A program made the translations under genes and the position numbers. Positions 31,985-41,742 of a stretch of 64,000 nt of DNA are shown here, in pieces; position 1 is the first letter of the stretch, and every line of letters starts with the position of its first letter. Source of the DNA: Candidatus Bipolaricaulota bacterium (GTDB taxonomy: Bacteria; Bipolaricaulota; Bipolaricaulia; UBA7950; UBA9294); assembly GCA_028278555.1 (NCBI GenBank), contig JANQEA010000064.1, positions 186,001 to 250,000 on the forward strand, written 5' to 3'. The notes below the pieces were generated by a model that did no database searches, had not been told where the DNA came from, and worked only from the letters and a program-made list of their open reading frames with translations.

Positions 31985-32589
31985 TGCCACAGGTTCTGCC
32001 TCACGATCATCGCGAGATCCGTGCCGCCGTCGAGGCGGCGCTCGAGACGGGGCAGACGCTCGTCTTCCCGACCGACACGATCTACGGAATCGGCGGGAAT
32101 CCGTGGGACGAGCGGTCCCTCGATCGCGTCCGATCGCTGAAGGAACGCCCGACGGACCAACCGTTCGCCCTCCTTCTCTCGACGCAGGACGCGGTCGAGA
32201 AGTACGCCACACTCGACGGGCGACTTCGCCGTGTGGTCGCACGCCTCCTCCCCGGTCCGTACACGCTCCTCCTCCCCGCCGCCTCCGGAGCGCCGCCCGC
32301 CTCGACGCTGGACGGAACCATCGGGATCCGGGTCCCGGACCATCCGTTCTTCGCGAAGACGCTCGCATCGCTCGGCCGACCGCTGTTTGGCACAAGCGTC
32401 AATCGCCACGGCGAGCCACCTCTGCTCGACGTCGACCAGATCATCGATCGATTCGCCGCTGTCGATCTGATCGTGACCGGACCGATCGGGACGGACCCAT
32501 CGACGATCCTCGATCTGACGAAGGAGTCACCCCGAATCATTCGTGGACAGCTTCCGGAAGAGCTCCAAGCGTCCCTAGAACAAGAATAG
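31981..32589 (+). CDS. tsaC: Threonylcarbamoyl-AMP synthase (Sua5/YrdC family)
   Basis: 202 residues. It makes threonylcarbamoyl-AMP from threonine, bicarbonate and ATP for t6A37 in ANN-decoding tRNAs. Motifs: FPTDTIYGIGGN (32-43), LKERPTDQPFALLL, GTIGIRVPDHPF and FGTSVNRHGEPPLL. It lacks the Sua5 C-terminal domain, so it is the short TsaC type. Starts in an ATGA overlap with ychF. The 3' ends of this gene and the EamA gene overlap by 15 nt on opposite strands. Confidence 0.94.
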   Translation: MMPQVLPHDHREIRAAVEAALETGQTLVFPTDTIYGIGGNPWDERSLDRVRSLKERPTDQPFALLLSTQDAVEKYATLDGRLRRVVARLLPGPYTLLLPAASGAPPASTLDGTIGIRVPDHPFFAKTLASLGRPLFGTSVNRHGEPPLLDVDQIIDRFAAVDLIVTGPIGTDPSTILDLTKESPRIIRGQLPEELQASLEQE

Positions 32590-33474
32590 GACGGCGACTC
32601 CGCCGACGGCGAGAGCCGTCCCCGCCACGGCCCGGAGGCCGATCGGCTCCTTGAGGACGAAGCGGGAGAACGGGAGGAGGAAGACCGGGACGAGCGCCAT
32701 CAGCGTCGATGCGATCCCTACCTGAGCACGCATCAGGGCGACCATCGACAGCGTGACGCCGAGAAACGGCCCGGTCATCGCGCCGCCCACCGTCATCGAG
32801 AGCGCCCTTCTGTCGCTGAGCGCAACGAACGTACCGCGAACGTCCCGGCCCAGGATCGCCGGAATCCACGCGGCCACCGTGGCCGCGAGGATCTGCATCG
32901 TGTTCGCGGAGAGCGCTGGGAAGTCGCCGGCCATCCCCTGCTTCGAGAGGATGTAGCGGATCGATTGCGTCATGACGGTCGCCAGAGCGAACAGGACGCC
33001 GATCCAAACATGCGATCCCCCAGTCTCTTCGCCATCCCTTCGGGCGCTGATCACGAGCGCGACGCCGGAGAGCGTTCCGAGCGCCGCCACGATCTGGATC
33101 CACGAGAGCCGCTCCCCGAAAACCGCCCACGCGAGCAGAGCACTGACCACGGGGATCAGTGCCATCACCAGCGACGTTCGATGTGCACCGAGCCGGAGAA
33201 GCGCGCTGAACAGAAACGCATCCGAGACCGCGAAACCGATCACGCCGGAGAGAATGAGCCATCCCCACCGGGCGAGCCCCGCGTGAAGAGGAATCGGGAC
33301 GTGGAAGACCACCACGTGCGCAATCAGCAGAAAGCCAAGCGCCGCGAGCAGGCGAAGGCGATTCAACCTCGCCGGACCAAGAACCCGGACGGCTAGCGTG
33401 AACTGAACGTAGGTCAACGACCAGAGGAGAGCCGTGCCGAGCGCCGCGATTTCGCCGAGCCGTTCGGTCAACAT
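32575..33474 (-). CDS. EamA/DMT-family transporter
   Basis: 299 residues with ten predicted membrane helices in two EamA repeats (5+5), as in drug/metabolite exporters such as RhaT/YdcZ relatives. Conserved features include LLWSLTYV in helix 1 and WAVFGERLSWIQIVAALGTLSGVAL at the end of the first repeat. It is 16 nt downstream of tryptophanase in the same direction, which suggests export or import of an amino acid or of an indole-related product. The ATG at 33474 gives a normal N-terminus; the frame continues 34 residues upstream without support. Confidence 0.9.
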   Translation of the reverse strand: MLTERLGEIAALGTALLWSLTYVQFTLAVRVLGPARLNRLRLLAALGFLLIAHVVVFHVPIPLHAGLARWGWLILSGVIGFAVSDAFLFSALLRLGAHRTSLVMALIPVVSALLAWAVFGERLSWIQIVAALGTLSGVALVISARRDGEETGGSHVWIGVLFALATVMTQSIRYILSKQGMAGDFPALSANTMQILAATVAAWIPAILGRDVRGTFVALSDRRALSMTVGGAMTGPFLGVTLSMVALMRAQVGIASTLMALVPVFLLPFSRFVLKEPIGLRAVAGTALAVGGVAVLFLF

Positions 33475-33490
33475 GGATGTGTCGGACGGG

Positions 33491-34876
33491 TCAACGGCGG
33501 TCGAATCGCTCGAATCGAGCGACGAAGTGCCGGAGCGGCCCATGCCCCTCGACGATCCGGTATCCGGGGAGCGCATCGCGGGAGGATGCGACCGCCCGAC
33601 CGCCTTCGATCACCGCATCGAAGTGCGTTCGCGTGTACATCCTTCGCGGGATGGCGAGTCGGACGAGTTCCAGTTCCGGGTAGACCTCGCTTCCGGCTTC
33701 GTCTTCTCGCGCGAACATCACGCTCCCGATCTCGACGCCACGGACGCCGGCCTCGAGGTAGAGACCGTTGGCGACGGCGAGGGCGGGGAACTCGCGCTGG
33801 GGGAACGTCGGAAGGAGGGACTTGGCGTCGATGTAGACGGCGTGTCCGCCGACCGGTTCGACGATCGGCACGCCGGCGGCGAGCAACCCCTCGCCGAGAT
33901 AGCGGGCCTGCCCGACGCGATCGACGAGGTAGTCGATGTCGACCGCCTCGTACAGGCCGACGGCGACAGCTTCGAGGTCGCGCCCGGCGAGCCCGCCGTA
34001 GGTCGGGAATCCCTCCATCAGGATGAGCCGCTCCCGCGCCGTCTCGAACAGGTCCGGGTCGTTCATCGCCAGAATTCCGCCGATGTTGGCGAGGCCGTCC
34101 TTCTTGGCACTCATCGTCATTCCGTCGGCGAGCGCAAACATCTCACGCGCGATCTCCAGCGGCGTCTTGGCGGCGTATCCCGCCTCGCGCTCGCGGATGA
34201 AGTACGCGTTCTCGGCGAATCGACAGGCATCGAGGAAGAAGGGAAGACCATGGCTGTGTGCAATCCGGCTGATCTCGCGGAGATTGGCGAGCGACACCGG
34301 CTGCCCGCCACCGGAGTTGTTGGTGATCGTCATCATCACCAGCGGGATCCGCCCCGTGCCGATCTCGGCAATCAGCGCCTCGAGCCGCTCCGGGTCCATG
34401 TTCCCCTTGAACGGATGCTTCGCGGTCGGCTCGTACGCGATGTCGGCGACCAGGTTCACCGGCTCGGCCCCGTTGGCGATGACGTGGGCGCGCGTCGTGT
34501 CGAAATGCATGTTGTTCGGGATGACGTCTCCCGGTTTGACGATCGACGAGAGGAGAACGTTCTCCGCCGCCCGTCCCTGATGCGTCGGGAGGACGTAGTC
34601 GAATCCGAAGATGTCGTCGACCGCCGCACGGAACCGATCGTAGCTTCGGCTCCCGGCATAGGATTCGTCGCCACGCATCATCGCCGCCCACTGTTCCTGG
34701 CTCATCGCGCCCGTCCCCGAATCGGTCAGCAGATCGACATAGATGTCGCTCGCGTGGAGATGGAAGACGTTGTAGCCGGCCTCTTCGAGCCGACGCTCCC
34801 GCTCTGCCCTCGAAAGGGCCCGAATCGGCTCGACGACCTTGATTCGATAGGGCTTGTGTGTCTCTTCCAGCGGCAT
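33491..34876 (-). CDS. tnaA: Tryptophanase
   Basis: 461 residues, PLP-dependent beta-eliminating lyase giving indole, pyruvate and ammonia from tryptophan. PLP lysine Lys259 (SAKKDG) and [21 protein letters not shown] and YGGLAGRD blocks are in place. The choice between tryptophanase and tyrosine phenol-lyase rests on positions known to differ: here GVEIGS and RHF, matching the Val/Ile and His of TnaA and not the Met/Arg and Phe of the tyrosine enzyme. No tnaC-like leader peptide with tryptophan before a stop was found upstream. AAGGAG precedes the ATG. Confidence 0.9.
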   Translation of the reverse strand: MPLEETHKPYRIKVVEPIRALSRAERERRLEEAGYNVFHLHASDIYVDLLTDSGTGAMSQEQWAAMMRGDESYAGSRSYDRFRAAVDDIFGFDYVLPTHQGRAAENVLLSSIVKPGDVIPNNMHFDTTRAHVIANGAEPVNLVADIAYEPTAKHPFKGNMDPERLEALIAEIGTGRIPLVMMTITNNSGGGQPVSLANLREISRIAHSHGLPFFLDACRFAENAYFIREREAGYAAKTPLEIAREMFALADGMTMSAKKDGLANIGGILAMNDPDLFETARERLILMEGFPTYGGLAGRDLEAVAVGLYEAVDIDYLVDRVGQARYLGEGLLAAGVPIVEPVGGHAVYIDAKSLLPTFPQREFPALAVANGLYLEAGVRGVEIGSVMFAREDEAGSEVYPELELVRLAIPRRMYTRTHFDAVIEGGRAVASSRDALPGYRIVEGHGPLRHFVARFERFDRR

Positions 34877-35117
34877 TCCCGCTCCTTTTCCGTTCTCTCC
34901 GTATCCAATGCCGTCTCAACCGCACACCGGTCAGGCGTTTAGAAACGGAGGATGAGGAATGCGGCGTCGAGCGACCTCCAACGGATCGACGTGGCGCATC
35001 GGCCACGCGCAGACGCCTGCGGAATCGAACCTGCAACCCACGTGAGACCCCCTTGTGCGGGTTCCTGACCGCGCCGGAATGGTAGGCGATCGTCCCACCA
35101 GCAGCAACCATCGGAAC
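34877..35117. other. Non-coding interval between divergent tnaA and HEAT-protein genes
   Basis: About 300 bases separate the two start codons. I see no gene in this part. It holds a 6-bp hairpin (CGTGGC/GCCACG, 34990-35007) and, on the minus strand, a tRNA T-loop-like string GGTTCGATTCC (35021-35031) whose flanks pair only with a bulged A. No acceptor or anticodon arm can be drawn, so a functional tRNA is excluded. It could be the tnaA leader. Confidence 0.4.
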
Positions 35118-35147
35118 TTGACGGAAGGCGTGCCTGACAGCTACAGT
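35118..35147 (+). promoter_or_regulatory. Promoter of the HEAT-repeat gene
   Basis: TTGACG (35118-35123) and TACAGT (35142-35147), 18-nt spacer. The -10 overlaps the GTG at 35146, so translation must begin further downstream, at ATG 35179. Confidence 0.55.
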
Positions 35148-35178
35148 GAACGATCCACGTCCCGTGCACGGTGATACG

Positions 35179-36024
35179 ATGCGAGACCGGATCGACCGAG
35201 CCATCGCCCGCGGAAAGCCGGATTCGCTCGTTCGCGTGCTCGACGGGGCTCGAGTCGGAGATGTTCGGTACGCGGCAGACCGGCTCGTTGAGGCTGCGGG
35301 ATCCAAGACGGCAGCCCTGAAGCAGGCGCGCGCGTTGGCCGCAGACGGGAAGCTCTCAGCCCTCCACCTCGCCTGTCAAATGGTCCCCGGCTGTTATCGC
35401 CTCGATGGCGATGCTGCGCTTCGGTTGCTCGTCCGCCTCGCCGACGCCGATGATTGGACCGTCCGGGACGCGTCGGCCGAGGTTGCCGGTCGCCTTCTCC
35501 GGGATGACTTCTCCACCGTACTCGAAGCCCTTCACGGCTGGCGAGGACGAAAGCCGCCGAGCGTTCGGCGGGCCGTCGTCATCGCCGCCGGGCGAGCGGC
35601 GCGCCACGATCGGCCCGAGTGGGCCGAGCCGCTTCTCAAGCTGGTCGAGCCCCTCCTCGCCGATGAAGACACGACCGTACGCCGCAACCTCGGGCCCTCG
35701 ACCCTCGGACGGAGTCTTCTCGACTGCTATCCGAGGGACGCGTTCGAGTACATCCTCAAGTGGTCGACCTCGAACGAGCCGGCCGTGCTGTGGAATGTCG
35801 CGATGGCCTTCTCCGCCCCTCCCGCAGCGTCGATCGCGAAGAAGGCGCTGATCGTCCTCCGAAAGCTCTCCCTCGACGAGCGCCGACCCGTCTGGCGCGC
35901 TGTCGCTTCCGCGATGTGGAAGCTCGGCCGCCGTTGCCCCGAGATCGTCCGACCTGAGCTGATGCGTTGGCTCGAGGACGAACGGCGAGTCGACGTCGCC
36001 CGCGAGGCACTGCGGCACCTCTAA
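35179..36024 (+). CDS. HEAT-repeat protein, DNA alkylation repair-like
   Basis: 281 residues, almost entirely paired helices of HEAT type (DWTVRDASAEVAGRLLRDD, SVRRAVVIAAGRAARHD, TTVRRNLGPSTLGRSLLDC, PVWRAVASAMWKLGRR). The layout resembles AlkD-like or other DNA alkylation repair HEAT proteins, but I cannot identify the catalytic Trp/Asp/Arg set with certainty, so base-excision activity is unproven. The start at ATG 35179 is set by the promoter. It stands alone and is followed by a separate promoter for the next gene. Confidence 0.7.
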   Translation: MRDRIDRAIARGKPDSLVRVLDGARVGDVRYAADRLVEAAGSKTAALKQARALAADGKLSALHLACQMVPGCYRLDGDAALRLLVRLADADDWTVRDASAEVAGRLLRDDFSTVLEALHGWRGRKPPSVRRAVVIAAGRAARHDRPEWAEPLLKLVEPLLADEDTTVRRNLGPSTLGRSLLDCYPRDAFEYILKWSTSNEPAVLWNVAMAFSAPPAASIAKKALIVLRKLSLDERRPVWRAVASAMWKLGRRCPEIVRPELMRWLEDERRVDVAREALRHL

Positions 36025-36061
36025 GCCGGACCGAACTCTGTCGGAGTCCATCCCTACTCGC

Positions 36062-36067
36062 TATAAT
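36062..36067 (+). promoter_or_regulatory. Perfect -10 TATAAT before the SDR gene
   Basis: TATAAT with only a weak -35 about 17 nt upstream (TGTCGG). The start of transcription at about 36074 makes ATG 36078 nearly leaderless; ATG 36102 with AAGGA at 36088-36092 is preferred. Confidence 0.5.
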
Positions 36068-36101
36068 CCGCGCCACGATGAACGATCAAGGAACTCCTCA
36101 T

Positions 36102-36836
<735 letters not shown>

Positions 36837-36863
36837 CACCTGCCGCCGAAGGAAGGACCCACC

Positions 36864-38093
36864 ATGAGATTCAGAGACTACGACCCGGACCGAGACAAGG
36901 ATGATGTGCTGAGGATCTATCGAGAGGTCGGCTGGTGCGACAAGCCCGACCACGAACAGGCGCTCGCCGGCCTCGTCGAGACCGGCCGGACGATGGTCGC
37001 CGACGTCGACGGGAGCGCCGAATCGATGGTGACCAGCGATCGCGGGACGATCCGGCACGGCACGCACGATCTGCCCCTGGTCGGCGTCACGGGCGTCACG
37101 ACCAGTCGGATCGCCCGGAAGCGGGGCCTCGCCGGCCGACTGACGGCAAGCGTCCTCGCCGAGGAAGCGGAAGAGGGCGGCCTCGTCGCGATGCTCGGCG
37201 TCTTCGAGCAGGGATACTACAACCGCCTCGGGTTCGGCAACGGCGGCTACGAGCACTGGTGCACGTTCGACCCTGCGCAGTTGATGGTCGATGTCGACCC
37301 GCGGATCCCGATCCGCCTCGACCGATCGGACTTGGAGCGGATGCACGACAACCGCCTCCGCCGGCTTCGGCGTCACGGCTCCTGCAACATCGAGACGCCG
37401 CAGCTCACCCGCGCCGACATGTACTGGAGTGAGAACGGCTTCGGGCTCGGATATGCAGACGGGTCCGGGCAGTTGACGCACCACATGTGGTGCTCGGCAA
37501 AGGAGATGGAGCATGGCCCCTACTCGGTCTTCTGGATGGCCTATCGGACGAAGGACGAGTTCCTCGAGCTCCTCGGACTCCTTCGCAGCTTCGGCGAACA
37601 GATCCACGCCGTCGAGATGGCCGAGCCGCCGGGGCTCCAGCTCCAGGATCTCCTCCGATCGCCGTTCAAGCTGCGCCACATCACTCGCCGCTCGAAGCAC
37701 GAGAACCGGATGACCGCGGCCGCCTACTGGCAGGTGCGGATCCTCGATCTGCCGGGTTGTCTCGCATCGACGTCCCTCGACGCGGAGCCGGTCCGCTTCA
37801 ATCTGGCGCTGACCGATCCGATCGGAGCGTACCTCGAAGCCGATTCTCCGTGGTCCGGGACGACCGGTGAGTACATCGTCGCTGTCGGGCCGGAGTCCCA
37901 TGCCGAGCGCGGTACGGAATCCGAGCTTCCGACGCTGAAGGCCTCGGTGAACGCGTTCTCCCGGATGTGGCTCGGCGTCCGCCCGGCGAACACGCTTGCG
38001 TGGACCGACGATCTCGACGGGCCTTCCGATCTCCTAGAGCGCCTCGATCGGGCCTTCCGTCTGCCGGCTCCGTCGCCCGATTGGGAGTTCTAG
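36864..38093 (+). CDS. Eis-like GNAT N-acetyltransferase
   Basis: 409 residues, the length of Eis/COG4552 proteins: an N-terminal GNAT domain with the acetyl-CoA motif (RIARKRGLAGRL near 82-93), a second GNAT-like domain, and a C-terminal sterol-carrier-like domain. Conserved YYNRLGFG follows the acetyl-CoA site. Family members acetylate amines, including aminoglycosides and protein lysines; the natural substrate here is unknown. The protein ends in Glu-Phe, and in Eis the C-terminal carboxylate acts in catalysis. Confidence 0.88.
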   Translation: MRFRDYDPDRDKDDVLRIYREVGWCDKPDHEQALAGLVETGRTMVADVDGSAESMVTSDRGTIRHGTHDLPLVGVTGVTTSRIARKRGLAGRLTASVLAEEAEEGGLVAMLGVFEQGYYNRLGFGNGGYEHWCTFDPAQLMVDVDPRIPIRLDRSDLERMHDNRLRRLRRHGSCNIETPQLTRADMYWSENGFGLGYADGSGQLTHHMWCSAKEMEHGPYSVFWMAYRTKDEFLELLGLLRSFGEQIHAVEMAEPPGLQLQDLLRSPFKLRHITRRSKHENRMTAAAYWQVRILDLPGCLASTSLDAEPVRFNLALTDPIGAYLEADSPWSGTTGEYIVAVGPESHAERGTESELPTLKASVNAFSRMWLGVRPANTLAWTDDLDGPSDLLERLDRAFRLPAPSPDWEF

Positions 38094-38102
38094 CGCCCTG
38101 CG

Positions 38103-39284
38103 CTACGTCTCGATGCAGATCAGCTCGCGCTGAGGCGTCGAGAGGTATTCGCATCCGCTGTCGGTGACGAGGACGTCCTCCTCGAGGCTGACCATTCCGT
38201 ACGATTCGGTCGGAGCGTTCGGCTCGATCGTGAAGACGTTCCCCGCCTCGACCGCTCCGTCGGGCGCCTCTCCGTACCTCTCCCAGCGGGGGCCGAGAAG
38301 AACCCCTCCGTCGTGGGCGTTCCGCCCGACTTGGTGTCCAAGCGCATGCCGATACTCCGGATAGCCCCGCTCGACGAGGACCCGCCGTGCGACCGCATCG
38401 ACCTCGTGCCCGATCCGCCCCGGTTCGAGGTACTCGACCGCGGCATCGATCGCGCCGACGACCGTCTCGAAAGCGTGCGCAATCTCCTCCGGGATCTCGG
38501 CCGGAGATCCGAAGAAGACCATCCTCTGCAGGTCCGAGCAGTAGCCGTTGACGCGAACGCCGAAGTCGAAGTGGAGGAGGTGGCCGGCCTTCGTTCGGTT
38601 GTCACTCGGCCCGACGTGCCCGAACCCCTTGTCCGGCCCCGCGTCGACGGCCGGATTGCTCGCCGGCTGCCACGCGAACCCGGCGCCATGCGCCCGAACC
38701 CGCTCATGAGCGTACGCGTGGATCTCACGCTCCGTCTGTCCGACGGCCAGATGCTCGTAGATTTCCTCGAAGATCCGCTCGGTCGTGGCGACGGCCGCGC
38801 GGATCCGATCGATCTCGTCGGGGAGCTTCCTCCCGCGGAGCTTCCCGATCAGTCGCTCGGCGCTGACAAGCCGAGACTCGTACGGTGTCTCGGCTAGACA
38901 CGTCCCGAGGATCTCCCGCATCCCGGCGGTCATCCCGTCAGCACAGACGTCGGATCGGCTGACGTTGATCGCGATCGACCTCGGATCGAGCCGGGTAAGC
39001 TCGTCCCGCAGAACCGAGCCGATCCCGGCGCCATAGCCGACGATCCGGTCGAATGCACCGTCGGGGAGCCCCCCGGCGTCATGCTCGCCGACGATCGCAA
39101 TCCGTTCTCCGTCCCGTGTGAACAGGAGGGCCGACTGCCAGACGAGATCGCCGGCGAAGACGAGCCGCATCGCTGGATCGACGATCTGGTCGGTCTCCCG
39201 AACCCAAATCAACCAACAGTCGAGATCGAGTTCGTCGAGAATCCCGCACACCTGCCGCGCCTTCTGCGTTTCGATCGATTCCAT
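38103..39284 (-). CDS. M24 family metallopeptidase (Xaa-Pro peptidase-like)
   Basis: 393 residues: an N-terminal creatinase-type domain (1-150) and the pita-bread metallopeptidase domain. Predicted dinuclear metal ligands are the two Asp in HFDFGVRVNGYCSD, His in HALGHQVGRNAHDGG, Glu in TIEPNAP and Glu in SLEEDVLV. All are present. The protein may cleave Xaa-Pro dipeptides or peptide N-termini in the cytoplasm. AAGGAGGGGAG precedes the ATG. Convergent with the Eis-like gene, 9 nt apart. Confidence 0.92.
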   Translation of the reverse strand: MESIETQKARQVCGILDELDLDCWLIWVRETDQIVDPAMRLVFAGDLVWQSALLFTRDGERIAIVGEHDAGGLPDGAFDRIVGYGAGIGSVLRDELTRLDPRSIAINVSRSDVCADGMTAGMREILGTCLAETPYESRLVSAERLIGKLRGRKLPDEIDRIRAAVATTERIFEEIYEHLAVGQTEREIHAYAHERVRAHGAGFAWQPASNPAVDAGPDKGFGHVGPSDNRTKAGHLLHFDFGVRVNGYCSDLQRMVFFGSPAEIPEEIAHAFETVVGAIDAAVEYLEPGRIGHEVDAVARRVLVERGYPEYRHALGHQVGRNAHDGGVLLGPRWERYGEAPDGAVEAGNVFTIEPNAPTESYGMVSLEEDVLVTDSGCEYLSTPQRELICIET

Positions 39285-39375
39285 GCTCCCCTCCTTCGCA
39301 GATGGTATCCGCGACGCGCGCCGGAGTCCGACGGAGGACTGAACCGACCGTTCGTCTCGCTCGACTTACTGGCGA

Positions 39376-39381
39376 TACAAT
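39376..39381 (+). promoter_or_regulatory. -10 element before the tandem small membrane proteins
   Basis: TACAAT, 37 nt before ATG 39419. The -35 is weak. A GGGGGAGGTGG ribosome site follows at 39401-39411. Confidence 0.4.
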
Positions 39382-39418
39382 GCTCGGATCGAGACGATCC
39401 GGGGGAGGTGGAAACGAG

Positions 39419-39655
39419 ATGAAGTTCCTACGAGGTGTGATCACCGGCGGTGGGATCGGCGCGTTCTTCTTCTTCAGTTGGATCATCCAGCTGCTCTGGA
39501 ATTCGATCCTCGTCGATCAGCTCGCGCTCGTCGCCGTCAAGCTGAACTACTGGCAGGCCGCCGCGCTCTGGTTCCTGTCGATCATCTTCTTCGCTTGGGC
39601 AGGGATCGGCGCATCACCGACGATCTCGAAGCGTTGGCGAAAGTACATCGACTGA
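39419..39655 (+). CDS. Small membrane protein, first tandem copy
   Basis: 78 residues with two hydrophobic stretches (about 8-29 and 44-64) and a short basic tail (SKRWRKYID). The segment FFFFSWIIQLLWNSILVDQL is shared with the following gene. The pattern SW-LLWN-YWQAAALWFL recalls small membrane proteins of unknown function found widely with an LLWN-WQALGLLLLS signature. No motif suggests an activity. The start follows a strong ribosome site. Confidence 0.7.
   Translation: MKFLRGVITGGGIGAFFFFSWIIQLLWNSILVDQLALVAVKLNYWQAAALWFLSIIFFAWAGIGASPTISKRWRKYID
39461..39576 (+). repeat. Direct repeat copy 1 (116 bp) in tandem membrane genes
   Basis: Matches 39773-39888 with six differences counted by hand (about 95% identity). 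The flanking parts of the two genes are unrelated, so this segment was duplicated recently or is kept alike by gene conversion. Confidence 0.9.
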
Positions 39656-39730
39656 GGACGCCGCAGGACCGGCGCTCCAACTCGGCAACGCTCGACCATC
39701 ACGAGCGACTCAACGAGGGGAGGAAGTCCG

Positions 39731-40192
39731 ATGAAGTGGTTGGATAAGACGTTCAGCGCGCGAGGGGTCGCGGCGTTCTTCTTCTTCAGCTGGATCATCC
39801 AGCTGTTGTGGAATTCGATCCTCGTCGATCAGCTCGCGCTCGTCGCCGTCAAGCTGAGCTACTGGCAGGCCGCAGCACTCTGGTTCCTCGTCACGCTCTT
39901 GACCGCGTGGGTCGGAATCGCCGCCCGCCCCGGCCGATGGTGCCGGCCGCGCCGCCGCCGTGACTGGGAAGCATTCGGGAATCGGATCGAGCGGAACGTT
40001 CGCCGACGCGTCGCGCGCTGGGCCGAAGACGATGAGGACCTCGACGATCTCGGCGAACGGATCGAGGAGAAGATCAAGCGCGGCTTCGCCCGCTGGGTCG
40101 GCGTCGAAGAGGACATCGACTGGGACGACCTCGGCGAGCACATCGAGCGGAAGATCAAGCGGAAGATCCGCGACTGGGCCGAGGAAGACTAG
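39731..40192 (+). CDS. Small membrane protein with charged cytoplasmic tail, second tandem copy
   Basis: 153 residues. Residues 1-60 repeat the membrane part of the previous protein almost exactly. The tail (about 70-153) is new: it is highly charged with two amphipathic units (DDLGERIEEKIKRGFARW and DDLGEHIERKIKRKIRDW) that look like an internal duplication of helix-forming repeats. The tail could bind a nucleic acid, membrane surface or a partner protein; none is known. It lies 75 nt after copy 1. Confidence 0.7.
   Translation: MKWLDKTFSARGVAAFFFFSWIIQLLWNSILVDQLALVAVKLSYWQAAALWFLVTLLTAWVGIAARPGRWCRPRRRRDWEAFGNRIERNVRRRVARWAEDDEDLDDLGERIEEKIKRGFARWVGVEEDIDWDDLGEHIERKIKRKIRDWAEED
39773..39888 (+). 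repeat. Direct repeat copy 2 (116 bp) in tandem membrane genes
   Basis: Partner of the repeat at 39461-39576. The encoded stretch AFFFFSWIIQLLWNSILVDQ and on is identical in both apart from Asn/Ser before YWQ. Confidence 0.9.
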
Positions 40193-40222
40193 ACGCACCA
40201 GCCCCGCGGACGGAGGCGTCGG

Positions 40223-41083
40223 ATGGCACGATACGATCCGGATTGGATTCGCGCACACTACGATGACTACGGGATGCGCGAGTGGGGCCGTTGGGACGAA
40301 TCCCCTGTCGAGCGGGTCAAGTTCCACGTCCACTTGCACTACCTCCGCAGCCACGTCCACCCCGGCGATCGGGTGCTCGAGATTGGGGCCGGAGCCGGCC
40401 GTTTCACGCGCGAACTGGCGAAGATCGTCGATCGGATCGTCGTCGCCGACATCTCCCCCGGGCAGCTTCGCCTGAACCGCGAGAACGCGGCGCGCCTCGA
40501 CTTCGCGCCAGCCGTCGAGGATTGGATCGAGTGCGATCTGTGCGACCTCCGTCCGCACTTCGGCGATGGTGCATTCGACACGGTCGTCTGCACCGGCGGA
40601 CCGCTCAGCTACGTCTTCGAGCGGCGTGACGACGCGATCCGCGAGCTCCATCGCGTGACGAAGGATGGCGGGACGGTCCTCGTCAGCGTGATGTCGCTCT
40701 GGGGATCCGTCCATCAGTACCTGTCCGGCGTCCTCCAGATCGATCCGGAGGTGAACCGGGCGATCGTCAAGACCGGGGATCTGAGCCCTGAGACGATCGG
40801 CCCCGGACGTCACTACACGCACATGTACCGGACCGAGGAGTTCCGGCGGGCTCTCGAGCAAGGAGGCCTGACCGTCGAGACGCTTTCGGCAAGCGACTGC
40901 CTCTCCGTCAACTGGGCGGAGCTCCTCGGCGAGATCGACGAAGACGATCCGACATGGGCTCATCTAATCGAGATGGAAATCGAGGCCTGCCGAGAGCCCG
41001 GCTGCGTCGACATGGGATCGCACATGATCGCCGTCTGTCGGAAGGCCGCACCGAACGACGTGCGCTCGTCCGCCTCCGACTAG
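40223..41083 (+). CDS. Class I SAM-dependent methyltransferase
   Basis: 286 residues. The Rossmann-like SAM site is VLEIGAGAGRFTREL (about 50-64), followed by an acidic end of strand 2 (VADISPGQL), ECDLCDLR, and DTVVCTGGPLSYVF for motif IV. The C-terminal third is variable and probably binds substrate. No substrate-specific motif is recognised. Its stop overlaps the stop of the convergent flavodoxin-like gene by 4 nt. Confidence 0.88.
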   Translation: MARYDPDWIRAHYDDYGMREWGRWDESPVERVKFHVHLHYLRSHVHPGDRVLEIGAGAGRFTRELAKIVDRIVVADISPGQLRLNRENAARLDFAPAVEDWIECDLCDLRPHFGDGAFDTVVCTGGPLSYVFERRDDAIRELHRVTKDGGTVLVSVMSLWGSVHQYLSGVLQIDPEVNRAIVKTGDLSPETIGPGRHYTHMYRTEEFRRALEQGGLTVETLSASDCLSVNWAELLGEIDEDDPTWAHLIEMEIEACREPGCVDMGSHMIAVCRKAAPNDVRSSASD

Positions 41084-41742
41084 GAATCGGGCCGTCGATA
41101 CGGTCGATCGCGGAGTCGATCGCGGGCATCGTACTCCTTCGCCCATCGCCTCCACATGACGTTCCCGCCGATGATGTAGAGCCAGCGGGGCATGGCCGGC
41201 TTCCGCGTCAGCCGGTCGACTTCATCGGGAACGAGGATCTCGAGATCGAGCGCCTCGGTCAGGATCCCAAGCGCACTCCGGGCGCGCTTCGAGATCGGCC
41301 CACCCCCGCCGAGGGAGACGCCGGTCACCCACTCGAATCCGGCCTGATCGGCGAACCGCTGGAGGATCCGCTGGCAAGTATCGTTCTGGCTCGGCTCGAC
41401 AAAGCCGCAGCAGAGGATCGACACGAATCGAGGCGCACGCTCGACTCCGTCGGTCCGCTGACGGGCGGCGATCAGTTCGAGACCGCGGATCGCCGGCGCG
41501 GGGAGACTGTCGACGTAGAGCGGCGCCGCGAAGAGAATGAGGTCGGCCCGGTCGACCGCCCCAAGGAGTCGCTCTCTCCCCTCTTCCGTCGCGACCTCGG
41601 CGTGCAGGTGAAGTGATTCGCTCGTCCAGCCACGGCGTTCGAGTCCGTCGACGACCGGGCGCGCAAGGCGAGACGATCGACTCTTCTCGAGCCCCTTCGG
41701 GCTTCCGACGAGGAGGACCACATGCTTCGTCGCGTCGCTCAC
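41080..41742 (-). CDS. Flavodoxin-fold NAD(P)H-dependent oxidoreductase-like protein
   Basis: 220 residues. The opening strand and loop HVVLLVGSPKGLEKSRSSRL match the FMN phosphate loop of NAD(P)H:FMN reductase-like flavoproteins, and LILFAAPLYVDSLPAPA gives the second FMN contact. A basic, Trp-rich C-terminal tail (MWRRWAKEYDARDRLRDR) is unusual for the family. It starts with GTG in a GTGA overlap with the preceding flavoprotein gene. Possible redox partner of the neighbouring flavoprotein; the acceptor is unknown. Confidence 0.78.
   Translation of the reverse strand: MSDATKHVVLLVGSPKGLEKSRSSRLARPVVDGLERRGWTSESLHLHAEVATEEGRERLLGAVDRADLILFAAPLYVDSLPAPAIRGLELIAARQRTDGVERAPRFVSILCCGFVEPSQNDTCQRILQRFADQAGFEWVTGVSLGGGGPISKRARSALGILTEALDLEILVPDEVDRLTRKPAMPRWLYIIGGNVMWRRWAKEYDARDRLRDRPYRRPDS

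Noticed and set aside
33491..34876. Tyrosine phenol-lyase
   Set aside because: The distinguishing positions read as in tryptophanase (VEIGS and RHF) and not as in tyrosine phenol-lyase.
35021..35031. Possible minus-strand tRNA gene
   Set aside because: Only a T-loop-like string is present. No acceptor stem, D-arm or anticodon arm can be drawn.
35146..35178. GTG start of the HEAT-repeat protein at 35146
   Set aside because: It overlaps the -10 TACAGT of a good promoter; ATG 35179 is downstream of the expected transcript start.
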